This document shows positions 59,744-64,000 of a DNA stretch of 64,000 nucleotides, piece after piece. Position numbers and translations under genes: made by a program. Origin of the DNA: Clostridia bacterium (GTDB taxonomy: Bacteria; Bacillota; Clostridia; Peptostreptococcales; Anaerovoracaceae); the NCBI GenBank assembly GCA_910575405.1, contig CAJTER010000003.1, positions 1-64,000 on the forward strand. Direction: 5' to 3'. The stretch's first letter is position 1. Every line of letters starts with the position of its first letter. The notes beneath the pieces are model-generated. The model saw only the letters and a program-made list of their open reading frames with translations. It ran no database searches and had not been told where the DNA came from.

Positions 59744-61786
59744 CTATAACCTGAGAGAAAAATCATCACTGAAAAGCTTTGAAACACGTTGCCGCAGCTC
59801 TGCGTATTTTTCACTTTCAAGGAGCGGATCTTCTATCATAATCCGCCCCGCTTCTTTTTTGACATCATTTAAAATATGCATATGACGGGCAAGATCGGCA
59901 ATGGACAGCTCCGGAACTCCGTGCTGGCGAGTCCCGAAGATTTCACCAGGGCCGCGAAGTTTTAAATCCTCCTCCGCGATGTAAAAGCCATCCTGGGAAT
60001 CCACCATAATCTGCGCTCTTTTTTTGGCTACCTCAGAATTTGCCTTTGATATGAGCACGCAGTAGGACTGATGGTTTCCTCTTCCCACTCTTCCCCTGAG
60101 CTGGTGAAGCTGCGCCAGACCAAAGCGCTCGGCATTTTCTATTACCATAATTGTAGCATTAGGCACATTGATTCCTACCTCGATTACTACAGTAGAAACT
60201 AGTACCTGAATCTCATTTTTGTAAAAGCGCTCCATGACCGTATCCTTTTCCTGCTGCTTCATGGCTCCATGGAGCAGAGCTGCCGTATAACCTGAAAAGC
60301 GCTCCGCAAGCTCCCTGTAAAGCTCCTCCGCTGATTTTACATCTAAAACCTCTGATTCATCAATTAGCGGAGCAACGATATATGCCTGACGGCCCTTTTT
60401 CAATTCCTTTTCCACAAAATCATAACAAAGGCTGCGCTGGTTTTCCTCAATTGCCCGTGTTACGATTTTCTGTCTTCCCGGCGGCAGCTGGTCGATAACC
60501 GAAATATCCAGATCTCCATAAAGAATGACCGCAAGGGTTCTGGGAATTGGTGTTGCTGTCATAACCAGAATATGGGGATTTTCTCCCTTTTGGCTCAGAG
60601 CGCTCCTCTGCTTTACACCAAACCGGTGCTGCTCGTCAGTTATAACAAGCCCCAGGTTCTGGAAAACTACGTCCGGTTGTATAATGGCGTGCGTTCCTAC
60701 CAATATTTGAATCTTTCCACAGGCAAGCTTTTCCAAAGTCTCCCTTTTTTCTTTTGCTGTCATACTGCCTGTCAAAAGCCCTATAGTAATATTATGCACC
60801 TCAAAGCTTTTGCTCAGACCGGAAAAATGCTGTTTGGCAAGAATTTCTGTAGGCGCCATCATAACGCCCTGAAAGCCGTTTTTTACAGCTTTATACAGAG
60901 CAATTTCCGCTACTGCCGTTTTTCCGGAGCCTACGTCTCCCTGCACCAGCCGGTTCATAACCTTTCCGGATTCCAGATCCGCTTTGATTTCCCCAACTAC
61001 TCGCCTCTGGGCTTTGGTCAGCTCATAGCCCAGAGTTTTTATGTAATGCTCCTCAGCAGCATTCTTTTGAAAGGCAAGTCCCTGTTTTCCTTCAGAGGCC
61101 ATATAGCGGGCTGCCAAAAGTCCAGTCTGAAGCGCCAGAAGTTCATCAAAAATCAGACGAAACTTTCCAGCCTGAAGAGCTGCCTTTTCCTCGGGAAAGT
61201 GGATATTGCGCACTGCATATTCCATGCCGCACAGCCGGTTCCTTTTTATGATATCCTCAGGGAGATATTCCCGTATTTTGGAAAGCTCCTGAAGAGCTGT
61301 TTTCTGCCAGCCTCGGAGTTCCTTTTGGCTGATACCTGCAGTAAGAGGGTAAACGGGGAGAATTCCCTGCTCGAGGCCTTTTTCCGAAGGCGCATAATCC
61401 GGATGAATCATCTGCAGCTTGCCAAAAGAAAACGCCGGTTTTCCAAAAAAATCATAAAGAACTCCGGGGCGAAACATTTTGGCAAGATAACGAGCATTAA
61501 AAAAGATGATTTCCAGCTTTCCGCTACCATCGCTGATGAGTACCCTTAATATTTGCTTTCCACCTCTTCTATGGGGATCGTCTTTTACAGCTGTCACCCT
61601 TCCCCGCACCAGAGCCGGGCGCTCTTCCGTCAGGTCTCCGATTGACTGTATCCTTCGCCGATCTTGATAATCCCTCGGGAAAAAGCAGATGAGATCTTCA
61701 ATTGTCCGGATACCCAGCTTTTCCAGAGCTGCCTTTTTCTTAGGGCCAATCCCTTTTAAGACCGAAACCGAATCCTGTTGTTCCAT
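59744..61786 (-). CDS. recG: ATP-dependent DNA helicase RecG
   Basis: A 680-residue fork-reversal helicase. An N-terminal wedge domain (GIGPKKKAALEKLGIRTIED, then an OB-type fold) precedes the helicase core with Walker A QGDVGSGKTAVAEIAL, LVITDEQHRFGVKQR, VMTATPIPRTLAVIL and QLRGRVGRGNHQSYCVLI. The C-terminal region is complete. Length is normal. It lies 8 nt after an Asp23 family gene. In many Firmicutes fakA lies between asp23 and recG, but it is absent here. Confidence 0.96.
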   Translation of the reverse strand: MEQQDSVSVLKGIGPKKKAALEKLGIRTIEDLICFFPRDYQDRRRIQSIGDLTEERPALVRGRVTAVKDDPHRRGGKQILRVLISDGSGKLEIIFFNARYLAKMFRPGVLYDFFGKPAFSFGKLQMIHPDYAPSEKGLEQGILPVYPLTAGISQKELRGWQKTALQELSKIREYLPEDIIKRNRLCGMEYAVRNIHFPEEKAALQAGKFRLIFDELLALQTGLLAARYMASEGKQGLAFQKNAAEEHYIKTLGYELTKAQRRVVGEIKADLESGKVMNRLVQGDVGSGKTAVAEIALYKAVKNGFQGVMMAPTEILAKQHFSGLSKSFEVHNITIGLLTGSMTAKEKRETLEKLACGKIQILVGTHAIIQPDVVFQNLGLVITDEQHRFGVKQRSALSQKGENPHILVMTATPIPRTLAVILYGDLDISVIDQLPPGRQKIVTRAIEENQRSLCYDFVEKELKKGRQAYIVAPLIDESEVLDVKSAEELYRELAERFSGYTAALLHGAMKQQEKDTVMERFYKNEIQVLVSTVVIEVGINVPNATIMVIENAERFGLAQLHQLRGRVGRGNHQSYCVLISKANSEVAKKRAQIMVDSQDGFYIAEEDLKLRGPGEIFGTRQHGVPELSIADLARHMHILNDVKKEAGRIMIEDPLLESEKYAELRQRVSKLFSDDFSLRL

Positions 61787-61794
61787 ATTTCCCG

Positions 61795-62196
61795 CTACCT
61801 CGTCACTTCGATATGCCGCGGAGCAATATTCTTGGAAATCATTCCCGTTACGACTACTGCTACGCTGTTTGGCTCCATGCCTGTCATTTCCTTAACCTTA
61901 TTATGGATTTCATCCACCAGATGATTCGTAACCTGCGTAATACTGGTACCAAAACGGAGTACGACAAAGACCTTGATATCCAGGCCGCTTTCCGACATGG
62001 TAATATCCATGGGGCTGCTTTCATCCATGCCTCCTATTTTGGAAACAAATCCCGGAACCTTTCCTCCTGAAACTTTTCCCTTGTGGTTGGAGATCATGAC
62101 CTTGCCGTTAAAGCTGTCCACTGCTTCTGTAATGATTCTGCCAATAGCTGCCTTGGAAAGGGATATGGTTCCTAAATCACTTTCTATTGTAATCAA
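61795..62196 (-). CDS. Asp23/Gls24 family envelope stress response protein
   Basis: A 133-residue protein with the YloU pattern: SLSKAAIGRIITEAVDSFNG, GLDIKVFVVLRFGTSIT and VTNHLVDEIHNKVKEMTGM. Asp23 family proteins are membrane-associated through partners and affect envelope stress. The order rpmB, asp23 (yloU), then recG is conserved. ATG 62196 begins the family start (MITIESDLGTISLS). A small plus-strand gene lies between it and rpmB. Confidence 0.85.
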   Translation of the reverse strand: MITIESDLGTISLSKAAIGRIITEAVDSFNGKVMISNHKGKVSGGKVPGFVSKIGGMDESSPMDITMSESGLDIKVFVVLRFGTSITQVTNHLVDEIHNKVKEMTGMEPNSVAVVVTGMISKNIAPRHIEVTR

Positions 62197-62289
62197 CTAA
62201 ATAACCTCCTGATGGCCTTTTATTATATCCTAAAACAAAAGACTTGCACCATATGCATGCCACAAGCATACGCTAAATTGGGTGATGCT

Positions 62290-62484
62290 ATGAATCAGAA
62301 AAAATGCAGAAAAAAGAAACGAAAGGCAGCAGGCTCTAAATGTGAGGATATAAAAGACCTGGGTTTTGTCATGCTGGTATTCGGCATCGTGACCATCTGC
62401 GCCTTTGTGCTGCCGGTAAAAGCATGGATTCTTCTTTTAGGATGCATTCTTATGATCTGCGGCATACGGCTGTACTGCAAGTGA
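62290..62484 (+). CDS. small membrane protein
   Basis: A 64-residue protein with a Lys/Cys-rich N terminus (MNQKKCRKKKRKAAGSKCED) and two hydrophobic segments (DLGFVMLVFGIVTICAFVL, WILLLGCILMICGIRL). A GGGTGAT ribosome binding site precedes ATG 62290. It lies convergent to rpmB and on the opposite strand from its neighbours. Similar small membrane proteins occur in spore formers, but I do not recognise this one. Confidence 0.6.
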   Translation: MNQKKCRKKKRKAAGSKCEDIKDLGFVMLVFGIVTICAFVLPVKAWILLLGCILMICGIRLYCK

Positions 62485-62505
62485 TTTGTTTTTTCCCTGA
62501 TAATT

Positions 62506-62537
62506 GAAAAGACCTGCGCAACAGTCGGCACAGGTCT
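62506..62537 (-). terminator. rho-independent terminator of rpmB
   Basis: AGACCTG (62510-62516) and CAGGTCT (62531-62537) pair around a 14-nt loop, and on the minus strand TTTTC follows. It lies 8 nt past the rpmB stop and is convergent with the small membrane gene. Confidence 0.75.
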
Positions 62538-62545
62538 GATTTTCG

Positions 62546-62737
62546 TTAAATGGCACGGTTCACTTTGTTTGACCGGATACATCTGGTACAAACGTTGGCT
62601 CTTCTAACTCTCCCGTCTTCTTCAATTCTTACAGTCTGGATGTTAGCATTCCACTTTCTTCTCGTGTGCCTGTTTGAATGGGACACATTGTTTCCGGAAA
62701 CTTGACCTTTACCACAAATTTCGCATTTTCTTGACAT
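62546..62737 (-). CDS. rpmB: 50S ribosomal protein L28
   Basis: A 63-residue protein starting MSRKCEICGKGQVSGNNVSH, with a second pair CTRC near the C terminus, so it is the four-Cys zinc type. SNRHTRRKWNANIQTVRI is the conserved core. A good promoter lies 80-105 nt upstream. It is followed by a terminator and precedes the asp23-recG unit in the usual order. Confidence 0.96.
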   Translation of the reverse strand: MSRKCEICGKGQVSGNNVSHSNRHTRRKWNANIQTVRIEEDGRVRRANVCTRCIRSNKVNRAI

Positions 62738-62808
62738 TTACCGCACCTCCTTTAACTTATATTAAGCTTTCGCATAAATTCAAATTAATCCGAAAGAAGC
62801 TCGAACAA

Positions 62809-62842
62809 ATGATATTATATCATAATAAATTCCATGGTACAA
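62809..62842 (-). promoter_or_regulatory. rpmB promoter with overlapping palindrome
   Basis: On the minus strand TTGTAC (62837-62842), 17-nt spacer, TATAAT (62814-62819). ATGATAT-T-ATATCAT (62809-62823), a 7-bp inverted repeat, covers the -10. Confidence 0.7.
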
Positions 62843-62860
62843 GTATTTTTTCTTTATTAT

Positions 62861-63385
62861 TTACGAGGTTTCTTCCCAAAGGACAACTTTTCCCGTCTTT
62901 CTCACCGCATCCATGTCGATAATGCGCTGGTTTCTGCTACCGCGGAAGGAAAGGGTCAAATCCCGCTGTTCCTTGATAAAGGGCCCATCAATCAGGAGCC
63001 TCGTATGATCCAAAAGATCGCCTACTGCTTCTTTTTGTTCGGCCATATCCTGCAGCTCTTCGTATGTATAGCCGGAAAAAGTAACAATATCCAGGCCGCG
63101 TTTTTCGATTTCCTCTGCCAGAGCGCAGAAGGCCTCCGGCTGGCAGAATGGCTCTCCGCCGCTAAAGGTAACGCCTGAAAGAAGAGGATTTTTATCGATC
63201 TCTTCTAAAAGCCGGGAAAGCTCTACTTCTTTTCCCATATCAAAATCATGGGTCACCTGGTTGTGGCATTCAAAACAATTGTGAGGACATCCCTGACAGA
63301 AAATCGTAAAACGAAATCCCGGTCCATCTACAATGGATTCCCGTGCCACACCCGCTAATCGGATTGTTTTGGGTTGTTTTATCAT
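62861..63385 (-). CDS. nrdG: anaerobic ribonucleotide reductase activating protein
   Basis: A 174-residue radical SAM enzyme that forms the glycyl radical on NrdD. The cluster motif is C-x3-C-x2-C in CQGCPHNCFECHN, and VTFSGGEPFCQP is the SAM-binding segment. The ATG overlaps the nrdD stop by 4 nt (ATGA), so the pair is coupled. It allows dNTP synthesis without oxygen. Its stop is only 19 nt from the -35 of the rpmB promoter. Confidence 0.95.
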   Translation of the reverse strand: MIKQPKTIRLAGVARESIVDGPGFRFTIFCQGCPHNCFECHNQVTHDFDMGKEVELSRLLEEIDKNPLLSGVTFSGGEPFCQPEAFCALAEEIEKRGLDIVTFSGYTYEELQDMAEQKEAVGDLLDHTRLLIDGPFIKEQRDLTLSFRGSRNQRIIDMDAVRKTGKVVLWEETS

Positions 63386-64000
63386 AATGCTTCAAAACCT
63401 TCTTCCACTGTATGTTTTAGGCGATCGTGCTCTTCGGCTGCCTTTGCGTCATTAAAACGATCGACTGTGCCTACCAGGTATCCGGTAATACGCCGAATCC
63501 GTTCAAAACCTTCGTCCCCTTCATCTTCTTTTCGGTGGCAGTGAGGACATTCATTGTCAATAATACCTGTATACCCGCAAACCGGATCCCGATCAACTGG
63601 GTGATTAATCGATCCATAGCCTACGCCGCTTTCCTTCATGCAGCGGACGATTCGTTCAAAGGCATCCAGGTTTTTGCATGGATCTCCATCAAGCTCTACA
63701 TAGGTAATGTGTCCGCCGTTTGTCAGCGCATGATAGGGAGCCTCCAGCCGTATCTTATCAAAGGCTGATATATTGTAATAGACTGGGATATGGAAGGAAT
63801 TGGTGTAATATTCCCGATCTGTTACGCCTTCAATAATGCCGAACCGCTCTTTGTCAATGCGGACAAAACGTCCTGACAGCCCCTCTGCCGGTGTCGCGAT
63901 AAGGGAATAGTTAAAGCCCGTTTCCTCAGTAGCCTCATCCATCCGCTTTCTCATATAGCCGATGATTTCAAGACCCAGGCTCTGGGCCTCCTTGCTCTCC
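63382..64000 (-). CDS. nrdD: anaerobic ribonucleoside-triphosphate reductase, 3' part
   Basis: The gene runs out of the window at 64000; about 205 C-terminal residues are visible. HALTNGGHITYVELDGDPCK and the cysteine region VCGYTGIIDNECPHC (zinc site) are followed by the glycyl radical region RRITGYLVGTVDRFNDAKAA. It reduces ribonucleoside triphosphates anaerobically together with NrdG. The C-terminal extension after the radical site (EEHDRLKHTVEEGFEAL) is intact. Confidence 0.94.
   Translation of the reverse strand, partial: ESKEAQSLGLEIIGYMRKRMDEATEETGFNYSLIATPAEGLSGRFVRIDKERFGIIEGVTDREYYTNSFHIPVYYNISAFDKIRLEAPYHALTNGGHITYVELDGDPCKNLDAFERIVRCMKESGVGYGSINHPVDRDPVCGYTGIIDNECPHCHRKEDEGDEGFERIRRITGYLVGTVDRFNDAKAAEEHDRLKHTVEEGFEAL

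Noticed and set aside
1-64000. CRISPR array, rRNA operon, phage, toxin-antitoxin pair
   Set aside because: No regularly spaced direct repeats, no rRNA-like stretches, no phage structural genes and no recognised toxin-antitoxin pair were seen.

Overview
The window looks like a chromosomal segment of an anaerobic, endospore-forming member of the Clostridia. The evidence is two alpha/beta-type small acid-soluble spore proteins, a YlbJ-type sporulation membrane protein, the anaerobic ribonucleotide reductase pair NrdD/NrdG, Bacillus/Clostridium-type LexA boxes, purine-rich ribosome binding sites and the typical Firmicutes gene orders alaS-ireB-ruvX, mutS-mutL-miaA, ftsK-rimO-pgsA-cinA-recA and rsmD-coaD-ylbJ-tmcAL-ackA-rpmF. 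Exact taxonomy cannot be read from the sequence; a lineage such as Anaerovoracaceae (Clostridiales family XIII) is only a guess. Most of the window is core genome. No CRISPR array, rRNA gene, intact tRNA gene, prophage or intact insertion sequence was recognised.

Layout. 0.2-7.0 kb is an accessory stretch: an unusual sigma factor with a Cys-containing tail, a DUF2461 protein, a flavin reductase divergent from an HxlR regulator, a MATE exporter, a lipoprotein, a decayed ferredoxin/ECF-sigma region and an iron-sulfur flavoprotein. 7.0-10.0 kb (minus strand) holds an acyl-AMP ligase next to a stand-alone beta-ketoacyl synthase. 10.1-15.3 kb has a DUF896 protein, the Fe-S/tRNA-thiolation operon iscS-iscU-mnmA, an Fe-S aldo/keto reductase and two tiny genes. 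15.4-28.6 kb is housekeeping: alaS, ireB, ruvX, a thioesterase, two paralogous lipoproteins, an aminotransferase, mutS, mutL, miaA and a tyrosine recombinase. 28.6-33.2 kb has a secreted GLUG-repeat protein, an YnbB-type PLP enzyme, two membrane proteins and a LysM protein resembling the SOS division inhibitor YneA behind four LexA-like boxes.

33.4-39.7 kb is the most dynamic part. A truncated DctP-like fragment (minus) abuts a truncated transposase fragment (plus). A consensus sigma-54 promoter points towards them from 34.3 kb, and an intact sigma-54 activator reads away from it. This looks like the remains of a sigma-54-controlled TRAP uptake operon. Next to it an aminotransferase and an ornithine-cyclodeaminase-family gene form an operon divergent from a PucR-type regulator, with a palindrome between the two promoters.

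39.7-64.0 kb is mostly minus-strand core genome: yebC, a DUF4317 gene, recA (own LexA box), cinA, pgsA, rimO, ftsK; then asd-dapA on the plus strand; then a modular cell-wall amidase, rpmF, ackA, tmcAL, ylbJ, coaD, rsmD, two SASP genes, recG, an Asp23 protein, rpmB, nrdG and the 3' part of nrdD. Genes are mainly plus-strand left of about 36 kb and mainly minus-strand to the right, so the halves converge. The most interesting items are the decayed sigma-54 regulon, the LexA-box cluster at the LysM gene, the acyl ligase/ketosynthase pair, the divergent PucR control region and several promoter-overlapping palindromes (ireB, asd, rpmB). I did not find a clearly new multi-gene defence or mobile system.
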